The position numbers were made by a program, and so were the translations under genes. The notes below the pieces were generated by a model, which was not told where the DNA came from, did no database searches, and worked only from the letters and a program-made list of their open reading frames with translations. DNA of 7,926 bases from CAZWRN01 sp964446685 (lineage in GTDB: Bacteria > Patescibacteriota > Microgenomatia > Daviesbacterales > UBA10151), in the NCBI GenBank assembly GCA_964446685.1, contig CAYUPO010000036.1, positions 1-7,926 of the forward strand, given 5' to 3'. Numbering within the stretch: position 1 is the stretch's first letter; each line of letters starts with the position of its first letter. Positions 1 to 6,901 of this stretch are shown piece by piece.

Positions 1-482
1 CTTCTCTTCAGAATGGAGATTCCCTGGAAGTCAGTATCACTTTAAATTCCAATGAAAATGCAGTAACTTCTTATATCGCCAATTTGTCTTACCCTGAAGA
101 TAAGCTGACTTTTGAAGCAGCTGATACCCAAAAGTCCCCTTTCACCATGATCTTGGAATCCAAAGGTGGAAATGGCGAAGTAAACATTATAAATGGATCA
201 ACCACACCATTAACCGGCGATCTTTATGTCGGAAAAGTAACATTTAAAGCAAAAACTACTACTTCAGCAGACGCAGTGACAATATCAAAAAAATCCGCAA
301 TATTAACTGCTAACAATATAAATATTCTTCCTGGATCAGTGGTTCAGAAAGAGTCAGATCCTTCAACTATTAAAAAAACTAATGTTGAAAGTTTATCAGG
401 CAAACAATCATCTATTTTCCCAGATTGGATCAGCTCTTTATTTTCTAAAATAACTAATTTCTTTACATCAATTTTCAATTAA
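1..482 (+). CDS. Cohesin-domain protein, C-terminal part (5' end outside window)
   Basis: The reading frame is open from position 3 and ends at TAA 480-482, giving about 159 residues. It opens with a strand of the type NGDSLEVSITLNSN, followed by AVTSYIANLSYPEDKLTF, a central VNIINGS segment, DLYVGKVTFKAK and a late strand AILTANNINILPG. This order matches the beta-sandwich cohesin fold, the receptor for dockerin domains in cellulosomes and related surface assemblies; the family call rests on pattern, not on a search. After the fold come a Ser/Lys/Thr-rich spacer and an aromatic, hydrophobic tail (417-479, FPDWISSLFSKITNFF...) that may associate with the membrane. A TTG at 84 is an internal Leu codon and not a credible start, because the fold begins upstream of it. 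The gene converges on a minus-strand gene. The dockerin-bearing protein encoded at 1376-4558 is a candidate partner. Signal peptide and any further cohesins would lie outside the window. Confidence 0.72.
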   Translation, partial: SLQNGDSLEVSITLNSNENAVTSYIANLSYPEDKLTFEAADTQKSPFTMILESKGGNGEVNIINGSTTPLTGDLYVGKVTFKAKTTTSADAVTISKKSAILTANNINILPGSVVQKESDPSTIKKTNVESLSGKQSSIFPDWISSLFSKITNFFTSIFN

Positions 483-581
483 ATTATTAATCTAGCAAAT
501 TTTTAGATAATCACACTATATAAATTAAATTAGATTTCACATTTTCAGATTCAACACTTTTCTTAAATTCAATTAGTTTTG

Positions 582-608
582 GTTTATACAAACAGGGAAA
601 ATATAAAC
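582..608. repeat. Inverted repeat in the convergent intergenic gap
   Basis: GTTTATA (582-588) and TATAAAC (602-608) form a perfect 7-bp inverted repeat around a 13-nt AT-rich spacer. It lies in the 179-bp gap between the cohesin gene (ends 482) and the converging minus-strand gene (ends 662). Neither side has a proper T-run, so it is not a classical intrinsic terminator. It could still be a 3'-end structure for one or both transcripts. The rest of 483-661 is AT-rich and shows no gene; a weak 5-bp repeat (ATCTA 490-494, TAGAT 504-508) and a 3-bp stem before a T6 run on the minus strand (639-621) are also present. Confidence 0.3.
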
Positions 609-661
609 TTTGCTTTAAACAAAAAACTGGGGAAGTCAGAAAATGTTAATACCCTACTATA

Positions 662-1351
662 TTAATTACACTGGGTCAGACCTTCGCAAAGAAAAATATC
701 ATCAAACCAAATAGTATCGCCCGCATTTAACTCCCATGTCAAATCTAATCGACCAGATTTATAATCAGCTGGAGTTACAAATGATCGGGTGACATATTTC
801 CAATCACTGGTTCCTTTAATTCCCCCTGCAGTACCAACAGTATTTTCAAGTACTTTACTAACAGGGACCAATTGAGCATAACGAATCCCTCCTCCTTTAC
901 CATTTACCTTATTTGGCTTAATCCATGCTCCAAATGTATATCTGGTATTTGGTTTAAGAGAATTATTCTGCTGCGAATAAGTAAATACAGCCGGACCGAC
1001 AACTTTAAGTGATGCCTTTCCTGTATGTGAAATAGTGCTGTCCCAACTACCCCCTGAGCGCTTCCACCAATCGCTTGGATAAGCTAATGTAGCCTGTTCC
1101 ATTGATGCATTTGTTATTAAATTTGAAATAGGAGTGGGCGAGGGATAAACACTTGGATCAACCGGACCGCTAATAGGACCACTTAAAGCAGCATATGATT
1201 TATCTTTTGGATAAAGTGAACCTAAAAAAGATCCCTTAAATGGAGCTAAATTTGCCATTGCCATAATCCCAAGAACTCCAATAACAGCCACTATCATAAG
1301 TAGTGGGATTGCGCCAATCTGATTATTTATATTTCGGTTATTAAAATTCAT
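662..1351 (-). CDS. Membrane-anchored protein with one carbohydrate-binding module-like domain
   Basis: A 229-residue protein read from ATG at 1351. A TTG two codons upstream is possible but less likely, and no Shine-Dalgarno sequence precedes either start. Residues 9-55 are an anchor: NNQIGAIP, a hydrophobic stretch to about residue 36, then PFKG, SLYPK and an AA pair. A Pro/Ser/Thr linker (about 57-77) follows. Residues 78-223 resemble the CBM4/9-like beta-sandwich: a SLKVVG strand, KPNTRYTFGAWIKP, GTSDWKYVTRSFVTPA, then LNAGDTIWFDDIFLCEG. The same segments recur in the C-terminal module of the upstream 1060-residue protein, so the two modules are paralogous. It lacks any catalytic domain or dockerin. 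It starts 24 bp after the upstream stop and is probably co-transcribed. The likely role is binding glycan at the cell surface; the ligand is unknown. Confidence 0.8.
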   Translation of the reverse strand: MNFNNRNINNQIGAIPLLMIVAVIGVLGIMAMANLAPFKGSFLGSLYPKDKSYAALSGPISGPVDPSVYPSPTPISNLITNASMEQATLAYPSDWWKRSGGSWDSTISHTGKASLKVVGPAVFTYSQQNNSLKPNTRYTFGAWIKPNKVNGKGGGIRYAQLVPVSKVLENTVGTAGGIKGTSDWKYVTRSFVTPADYKSGRLDLTWELNAGDTIWFDDIFLCEGLTQCN

Positions 1352-1375
1352 TTGCAAAAAGTGAAATCTATAAAT

Positions 1376-4300
1376 TTACTTTCCGAAGTTAGTCAGAAGG
1401 TCATTGAAATCAAATATATCAACTCTACCATTTTTGTTTATATCTCCTCGAAGACTGCTACCTGTTTTTCCAAAGTTGGTCAGCAGTTCATTGTAGTCAA
1501 ATATATCAACTCTGCCGTTACCATCTATATCTCCAGTTCTACCGGTCACAGATGGTGCAGGAGCGGCAACACAACTGCCTTCACACAACATCACATCATC
1601 AATCCAGACTGTATCCCCAGCATTCAGTTTGTAATATAGGTCAAATCTTCCATTTCCAAAAGTGGCTGGAGTGGTAAATGTACCAGTAATATTCTGCCAA
1701 TCACTAGTTCCAGCTGTTGCCCCTGTTTGCTGAATTATTAAAGATGAAGGGGCTAATTGAACATATCTCATCCAAGCACCTGTGCCAGTTACATTTTGTG
1801 TTTTGACCCAATATGAATAACCGTATGTGGTATTTGGCTTTACAGTAGGAGTCTGTCTGGTATAAAGCTCAACAGCACCGGTTATTTTAAGTGAACTGCC
1901 ACTACTATGTGATGTTGTTGTATCTATAGTTGAATTTGTTCCCAAAGTCCAACCAGTACCAGTATCAAAAGATCCATTAGTCAGAATATTTACTGCTGGA
2001 GTCACACTTGGTGTGGCGACAGTTCCAATAAATTCGAAGATCTTACCATCCCCAGGTTGGAATGAGATGGAATCTCCAATATTATAGACTTGATTTGTCT
2101 CAAGATCTTTTAACTGGCCTGTCTGTGATGAAGTAATTGTTAAATTTTGTGTTCCAGCACAGTTCCCAAGATTTGCAACAACTGCATATTTCTTAGCTCC
2201 ATCTTTTGATGTCAGAGTCGAAGCATATCCACCGTTATTAGCAAAGAATAGTTCGGTTGCGTTTCGATTGGTATTGAGCAAAGTTGTTTTCAACGGATTT
2301 GTTCGCAGTGCTAAAGCTGAAGCTTCATTCATCAAAGATGTTGCATCTTTTAAGCCTGTCCAACCCTGCTGAGATGAATATATGAACCAGAATATACCAT
2401 GTGCACCTTCACCAATTGCCACCCAATACTGTCCCCGCATTTCCGGAACTGATGGAGCCCGCAGCTGATATGAATCAGTTGGTGCACCAAAGCTATGTGA
2501 CTGTAAAATAACATAAAGTGGCTGATCTGCTGGCTTAGATTTTGTCAGCTCACGAATATAATATGACATCGAGAAGTTTTGATAACCAAATCCTCTCATA
2601 TTAAAATCACAAGAAGCACTGGCAGGAGTAAAAGGATAGGCGTCCATAAAGAATGAATTTGGTTGTGAAGCGTTATAAATCACATCTCCCCTATTTAATC
2701 CAATAAACACAGGGCTAGCTACTTTACCTGGATCACGTTCTTTGACAGCCTGAACCAAGTTTACTGCATGCTGCAGTTGAGATGGATTTTGAGGTTCATC
2801 AACGATGTTATATCCTTTAACAGAAGAATGGGTTTTGTATCTATCAATCGCTGGATTGATAGCAGCTTTTGCTTCATCCAAAGTTGGAGTAGTATCAGCC
2901 ATATATCCTCCAATATCATCAGTTGCACTTATATAAACATTGAAATTCTGAGCATCCGAAACTGGTAGTAAGGCTTCATCTCTGGAGGATTTATTGTTAA
3001 CAAACATCACCGAGTCAAAACCTTTTCCTTTAAGATTTGAAATCATATTAGAGAAAGTTGTGGTATTACCATAAACGATATTTGCATCTTCAAACATTCC
3101 TATTGGAAAATCACTTGACCCTGTATTAACAGGTGCAGAAGCAACGGGGGAAGCAACAGGGGATGGAGCTACAGACGGAGCGCCCGCAATTGGAGAGGCA
3201 ACTACACATGCAGGATCATTAATACAGTTGTTTGCAGTCTTATTAGTTGGGAGAATCGAACCAAATTCTGTATTAACTTCATTTACCGCTTTTACAAAAT
3301 TACCAGCTCCCTCAACAAGGTTATCTGTTACTGTATATCTACCTTCATGTGAACAGTTTGTGAGAAGAGGACAAGTTACTGAAGCTTTTATCTCCATTAA
3401 GTATTTCACGCCTTTAGTCTTATTGCCAATAACCATATTTCCGTAATAGTCATACACTAGATTCTTATCAACATGAGAACTCTTTGAATCAAAATAGCCC
3501 AGTGCATTACCAATGGTATTGAGTGAAGTATTTTTGTAGACCATTGAATCCCGACCAGTAAAATTAGCTCCGTTAAAAACAGGTCCAGCGTATGTATTGT
3601 ATGCTACAACAACATGGTTAGCTGTTCTCAACTCACCCATTTCTAATGTGCCATTATTATTGTAATCTCTTGATAAATCATCATTTGTTAAGAATAAGAA
3701 TCCACCTGAACCAAAATTACCTTCAACTACTGATTCAATAACTCCTCCTCCATGCAAACCGTCCAGGTATAAAGCAAATCGTTCTTTACCAACAAAATGG
3801 GTATTTCTAAACCAAATATTATCCAAAACTGCATTTCCTGAAACTAGACCCCGATGATGATCTAAAGGATCAACAAAGTTTTGCAGAGTTACATCATCAA
3901 ACAGGATATTTTTTGAAGCTGAAATAGAGATAGCCTGAAGACGGGCATTCATTCCATCAAAAGTCAGATTTTTAAAGTAAATATTTTTGGTCCTACCAGT
4001 AGTAATACATTCAATAGCAGTTGGGTTTTTAGCTGCCACTTGAGCACTAATATCAGCGTATACTGTTGACATCTGGCAACCAGCAATGACTGCTTCCGCA
4101 GTAAGATTAATCACCACATTACCCTGACCTATAAAATGAATATTATCACGATCAATCAGTTGAAAGGTACTTGAATAAGTACCTGCAGGGAAAATCAGAG
4201 TTCCACCCGAAGCCGGAAGTGAGTTAATAGCAGCTTGGATATTACCTCCAAATTGAGTCTGAACATTAACCTGATTGGCTGGTGAAGTAATATCAGGGCG

Positions 4301-4558
4301 GTAATTAGGGGATTCTTTATTAAAAGGATGAGCATCCCACCAAGTTTTTACGTCCTGTGAATAGTTAATCGGTAGATCCGGTACTCCATTCCAAGGGACA
4401 CCTGCTGCTTGAGAAGATTCTTTAGGAAAAAGTGAAGTTAGTAATTTATCTTTAAAAGGAAGAGTTGTACTTAAAGCCAAAAATGCCACAAAACCTACCG
4501 CAGCAAGGAGCATTAAAACAGGGATTGCTCCTCTTTGATTGCTGTGAAAAGATCTCAT
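1376..4558 (-). CDS. Dockerin-bearing multidomain surface protein: anchor, beta-helix, glycosidase-like barrel, CBM
   Basis: A 1060-residue protein from ATG 4558. The frame can be extended 12 codons to a TTG, but that TTG lies inside a likely -35 box. Domains in order: anchor 7-53 (NQRGAIP, hydrophobic core, PFKDKLL, SLFPK, AA); pectate-lyase-3-like right-handed beta-helix about 96-450 (AAINSLPASGGTLIFPAGTY, then IYFKNLTFDG and similar rungs), carrying an EF-hand-like loop at 298-309; Pro/Ala/Ser/Val linker 453-481; TIM-barrel glycosidase-like domain about 482-780 with GYNIVDEP (acid E588) and a late strand GIFWFIYSS; small beta-sandwich about 788-846; CBM4/9-like module 857-996; type I dockerin 1009-1060. 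The anchor and modules place it on the outer face of the membrane, probably acting on or binding polysaccharide. Substrate and activity are not readable from sequence. The dockerin suggests docking to a cohesin such as the one at 1-482. It heads a two-gene unit. Confidence 0.85.
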   Translation of the reverse strand: MRSFHSNQRGAIPVLMLLAAVGFVAFLALSTTLPFKDKLLTSLFPKESSQAAGVPWNGVPDLPINYSQDVKTWWDAHPFNKESPNYRPDITSPANQVNVQTQFGGNIQAAINSLPASGGTLIFPAGTYSSTFQLIDRDNIHFIGQGNVVINLTAEAVIAGCQMSTVYADISAQVAAKNPTAIECITTGRTKNIYFKNLTFDGMNARLQAISISASKNILFDDVTLQNFVDPLDHHRGLVSGNAVLDNIWFRNTHFVGKERFALYLDGLHGGGVIESVVEGNFGSGGFLFLTNDDLSRDYNNNGTLEMGELRTANHVVVAYNTYAGPVFNGANFTGRDSMVYKNTSLNTIGNALGYFDSKSSHVDKNLVYDYYGNMVIGNKTKGVKYLMEIKASVTCPLLTNCSHEGRYTVTDNLVEGAGNFVKAVNEVNTEFGSILPTNKTANNCINDPACVVASPIAGAPSVAPSPVASPVASAPVNTGSSDFPIGMFEDANIVYGNTTTFSNMISNLKGKGFDSVMFVNNKSSRDEALLPVSDAQNFNVYISATDDIGGYMADTTPTLDEAKAAINPAIDRYKTHSSVKGYNIVDEPQNPSQLQHAVNLVQAVKERDPGKVASPVFIGLNRGDVIYNASQPNSFFMDAYPFTPASASCDFNMRGFGYQNFSMSYYIRELTKSKPADQPLYVILQSHSFGAPTDSYQLRAPSVPEMRGQYWVAIGEGAHGIFWFIYSSQQGWTGLKDATSLMNEASALALRTNPLKTTLLNTNRNATELFFANNGGYASTLTSKDGAKKYAVVANLGNCAGTQNLTITSSQTGQLKDLETNQVYNIGDSISFQPGDGKIFEFIGTVATPSVTPAVNILTNGSFDTGTGWTLGTNSTIDTTTSHSSGSSLKITGAVELYTRQTPTVKPNTTYGYSYWVKTQNVTGTGAWMRYVQLAPSSLIIQQTGATAGTSDWQNITGTFTTPATFGNGRFDLYYKLNAGDTVWIDDVMLCEGSCVAAPAPSVTGRTGDIDGNGRVDIFDYNELLTNFGKTGSSLRGDINKNGRVDIFDFNDLLTNFGK
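1379..1534 (-). repeat. Dockerin type I duplicated calcium-binding repeats
   Basis: This segment encodes residues 1009-1060 of the multidomain protein. Two repeats, at 1534-1466 and 1447-1379, are offset by 29 codons (87 bp). Each has G-D-I-x-x-N-G-R-V-D-I-F-D-(Y/F)-N-(E/D)-L-L-T-N-F-G-K. Calcium ligands at loop positions 1, 3, 5, 9 and 12 are D1010, D1012, N1014, D1018, D1021 and D1039, N1041, N1043, D1047, D1050. The repeats are close at DNA level too, sharing the exact 17-mer TCAAATATATCAACTCT (+ strand). Positions 10-11, which help set cohesin specificity in clostridial dockerins, are Ile-Phe in both repeats. Confidence 0.9.
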
Positions 4559-4564
4559 GTATTC

Positions 4565-4594
4565 ATTAAATCTAATATTGCCAATACAAGTCAA
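4565..4594 (-). promoter_or_regulatory. Candidate sigma-70 promoter giving a leaderless mRNA
   Basis: On the minus strand TTGACT (4594-4589) and TTTAAT (4570-4565) are separated by 18 bp; each matches its consensus hexamer at 5 of 6 positions. The -10 box ends 6 nt before the ATG at 4558, so transcription would start at or next to the A of ATG. This supports ATG 4558 over the in-frame TTG at 4594, and fits the lack of any Shine-Dalgarno sequence. The call rests on hexamers in AT-rich DNA and is moderate at best. Confidence 0.4.
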
Positions 4595-4632
4595 GTAAGA
4601 ACACTATATCAATGCGCAAAAAATCAATTTTT

Positions 4633-4648
4633 TGTGATTAAAAACACA
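4633..4648. promoter_or_regulatory. CRP-like 16-bp palindrome upstream of the dockerin gene
   Basis: TGTGATTAAAAACACA resembles the CRP/FNR-type operator TGTGA-N6-TCACA, with one mismatch in the second arm. It lies about 75-90 bp upstream of ATG 4558, a reasonable activator position for a carbohydrate gene. No regulator gene is visible here, and a single AT-rich palindrome can arise by chance. Confidence 0.2.
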
Positions 4649-4687
4649 CAATTTAAAAATTTATTGATTTAGAATACTATTTTTTAA

Positions 4688-4711
4688 AATCCTATTCTGA
4701 ATAGAGGGATT
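4688..4711. terminator. Hairpin after fusA, possible bidirectional terminator
   Basis: Downstream of the fusA stop (4749), AATCC-TATT (4688-4696) pairs with AATA (4700-4703) and GGATT (4707-4711), with a CTG loop and a 3-nt bulge (GAG, 4704-4706). The minus-strand transcript continues with a short run ending ATTTT. The + strand continues with GTTTTT, so the structure could work in both directions. It separates fusA from the promoter of the dockerin gene. The bulge and short minus-strand U-tract make it only moderately convincing. Confidence 0.45.
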
Positions 4712-4748
4712 GTTTTTATAAAATAGAGAAGTTATATCAGTACAGTAA

Positions 4749-6887
4749 CTACCGTTCAACTCGACCTGTAAAACCTGAATCCGCCACCACTTTTTGAGTA
4801 ATATTTGATGGAACTTCCTCATAATGTGAAGGCTCTATATAAGCTGTAGCTCGGCCCTGTGACATTGAACGAATTGCTGTAATATAACCGCCCAATTCAG
4901 CCAGTGGAACTAAGGCATTAATAACTGATGACTTACCTTGTTTTTCGGTTCCCTGAATCTGAGCTCTTTTTGAAGATAAATCACCGATCAAATCTCCCAT
5001 AAATTCCTCAGGGGTTGAAACCTCTACCTTCATCACAGGTTCAAGTAAAATCATTCCAGCACTCTGTGCTGCGTCAGTCAAAGCCATTGAACCGGCAATT
5101 TTAAAGGCCACTTCAGAAGAATCAACATCATGGAAAGATCCGTCATAAACAGTTACTTTAATATCAACCACTGGATATCCAGCCAAGATACCAGTATCTT
5201 CTTTTTCTTCAACTCCTTTTCCAATAGGAGCGATATATTCACGAGGGATGCGTCCACCAACCACTTCTGATACAAATTCTCTTCCAGTACCACGAGGTAA
5301 TGGCTCAATTTTGACCAAAGCATGTCCATATTGACCTTTACCACCGGTCTGGCGGATATATTTACCTTCACCTTTAGCCGGAGCTGTAATAGTCTCTTTG
5401 TAGGCAACCTGTGGCTCACCGATATTAGCTTCAACCTTAAATTCCCGCTTCATTCGGTCAACGATGATCTCAAGATGAAGCTCACCCATACCGGAGATAA
5501 TAGTTTGACCAGTTTCCGGATTTGATTTAACTCTAAAAGTTGGATCTTCTTCAGCCAGTCTTTGCAAAGCTAAAGCTAATTTTTCCTGATCAGATTTTGT
5601 TTTTGGTTCAATAGCCAGGGAAATAACCGGTTCTGCAAAAGTAATTGATTCCAATACCAAAGGATTTCCTTCATTAACTAATGAATCTCCGGTAATGGTA
5701 TCTTTCAGACCTACTACAGCCACAATTTCACCAGCATATGCTTCATCAATCTCTTCTCTTTCATTTGCCTGCATCAAAAGAATCCGGCCAACCCTTTCAC
5801 GAATTTGTTTAGTTGAGTTATAAATAGTTGAGCCTGATTTCAAAGTCCCAGAGTAAACTCGGACATAAGTCAATCGTCCGACGTGGGGATCAATTTGAAT
5901 TTTAAAAGCTAAAGCGCCTAATGGAGCATCCTTTGTATTAGATTGACTAACTTCTTCACCTGTTTCTGGGATTTTTCCCTTAACACTTGGAACATCCTGA
6001 GGAGATGGTAAATATTCCATGACGGCATCTAACATTGGCTGAACGCCTTTGTTACGAAGTGAAGAACCAGCTAAAACAGGTACAATTTTCTTAGCAATAA
6101 CAGCCTGTCTTAAAGCGGCTTTTAATTCTTCAATTGAAATTTCTTCACCATTTAAGTACTTCTCCATTAATACTTCATCCGTTCCAGAAATTTCTTCAAC
6201 CAATTTTTCCCGATGTTCCTTCACTAAATCTTTCATATCATCAGGCACTTCTCGTTCTTCAAACTTAGCTCCAGTTTCATCTCCCAACCAAATAACTGCT
6301 TTTTCTGTCAAAAGATCAACTATACCTTTAAAATCATTTTCTGAACCAATTGGCAAATTGTATGGAAGAGCATTGGCTCCTAATCGATCACGGGCGGATT
6401 GAATAGTTCCCAGAAAATCAGCACCTAACACATCCATCTTGTTTGAAAAAGCGATCAATGGAACTCCGTATTTATCAGCCTGTCTCCAAACAGTTTCAGT
6501 TTGTGACTGCACACCTGATGCACTATCCAAAACAATAACTCCACCATCAAGTACTCGCAAAGATCTCTCAACTTCAACTGTAAAATCAACATGTCCTGGA
6601 GTATCAATCAAGTTAATTCGAAATTCCTGATCTTTAAAAGGACCAGATTGTGGTGTCCAAAAAGTCGTAATAGCAGCTGAAACGATTGTAATACCACGTT
6701 CTTTTTCCTGCTCCATCCAGTCTGTAGTAGTCGTCCCATCATCAATATCCCCAATTTTGTAAGTTCGTCCAGTATAAAAAAGAATCCGCTCAGTAGTAGT
6801 GGTTTTACCAGCATCAATATGCGCAATAATACCGATATTACGAATCAGGTTTAATGGAAAATCGCGTTTTGTTTTAGTGTTAGCCAT
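4749..6887 (-). CDS. fusA: Elongation factor G
   Basis: A 712-residue translational GTPase of normal EF-G length that drives ribosome translocation and, with RRF, recycling. GTPase motifs: G1 AHIDAGKT (22-29), switch I RGIT (64-67), G3 DTPGH (95-99), G4 NKMD (149-152), G5 region GSS (274-276). Domain II follows at about 303-412 (GRLTYVRVYSGTLKSG), domain III at about 415-490 (EEDPTFRV, GMGELHLEI), domain IV at about 491-612 (GKGQYGHALVKIEP; YDGSFHDVDSSE with the tip His586) and domain V to about 700 (EEFMGDLIGDLSSKR, MSQGRA). The residue after NKMD is Val where most EF-Gs have Arg. ATG 6887 is the first in-frame start before MANTKTKRDF; the leader (TATACATATTT) has no Shine-Dalgarno. The gene follows greA and ends in TAG. 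The usual downstream tuf is absent, with a surface-protein gene there instead. Confidence 0.98.
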   Translation of the reverse strand: MANTKTKRDFPLNLIRNIGIIAHIDAGKTTTTERILFYTGRTYKIGDIDDGTTTTDWMEQEKERGITIVSAAITTFWTPQSGPFKDQEFRINLIDTPGHVDFTVEVERSLRVLDGGVIVLDSASGVQSQTETVWRQADKYGVPLIAFSNKMDVLGADFLGTIQSARDRLGANALPYNLPIGSENDFKGIVDLLTEKAVIWLGDETGAKFEEREVPDDMKDLVKEHREKLVEEISGTDEVLMEKYLNGEEISIEELKAALRQAVIAKKIVPVLAGSSLRNKGVQPMLDAVMEYLPSPQDVPSVKGKIPETGEEVSQSNTKDAPLGALAFKIQIDPHVGRLTYVRVYSGTLKSGSTIYNSTKQIRERVGRILLMQANEREEIDEAYAGEIVAVVGLKDTITGDSLVNEGNPLVLESITFAEPVISLAIEPKTKSDQEKLALALQRLAEEDPTFRVKSNPETGQTIISGMGELHLEIIVDRMKREFKVEANIGEPQVAYKETITAPAKGEGKYIRQTGGKGQYGHALVKIEPLPRGTGREFVSEVVGGRIPREYIAPIGKGVEEKEDTGILAGYPVVDIKVTVYDGSFHDVDSSEVAFKIAGSMALTDAAQSAGMILLEPVMKVEVSTPEEFMGDLIGDLSSKRAQIQGTEKQGKSSVINALVPLAELGGYITAIRSMSQGRATAYIEPSHYEEVPSNITQKVVADSGFTGRVER

Positions 6888-6901
6888 AAATATGTATATA
6901 C

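Noticed and set aside
621..639. Terminator for the small CBM protein gene
   Set aside because: A T6 run follows CTG...CAG on the minus strand, but the stem is only 3 bp, too weak to call.
1352..1639. Plus-strand reading frames at 1352-1639, 2768-2968, 3228-3446, 5322-5525, 6049-6402 and 6439-6630
   Set aside because: They lie antisense within the well-supported dockerin-protein and fusA genes. Their translations show no domain logic and they have no supporting start signals.
3116..3202. Short tandem repeat in the linker region
   Set aside because: The recurring Pro-Val-Ala-Ser codons are the low-complexity interdomain linker of the surface protein, not a separate DNA repeat element.
4400..4558. 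Type IV pilin (class III) signal for the GAIP anchor
   Set aside because: A basic residue and Gly before a hydrophobic run resemble a prepilin site, but the usual Glu at +5 is absent and the conserved part continues well past the membrane segment. The neighbouring domains are glycan-related, not pilin-like.
5153..5434. Minus-strand frames at 5153-5434 and 6608-6826 overlapping fusA
   Set aside because: They are out-of-frame shadows of EF-G, whose own frame is continuous and has every expected motif.
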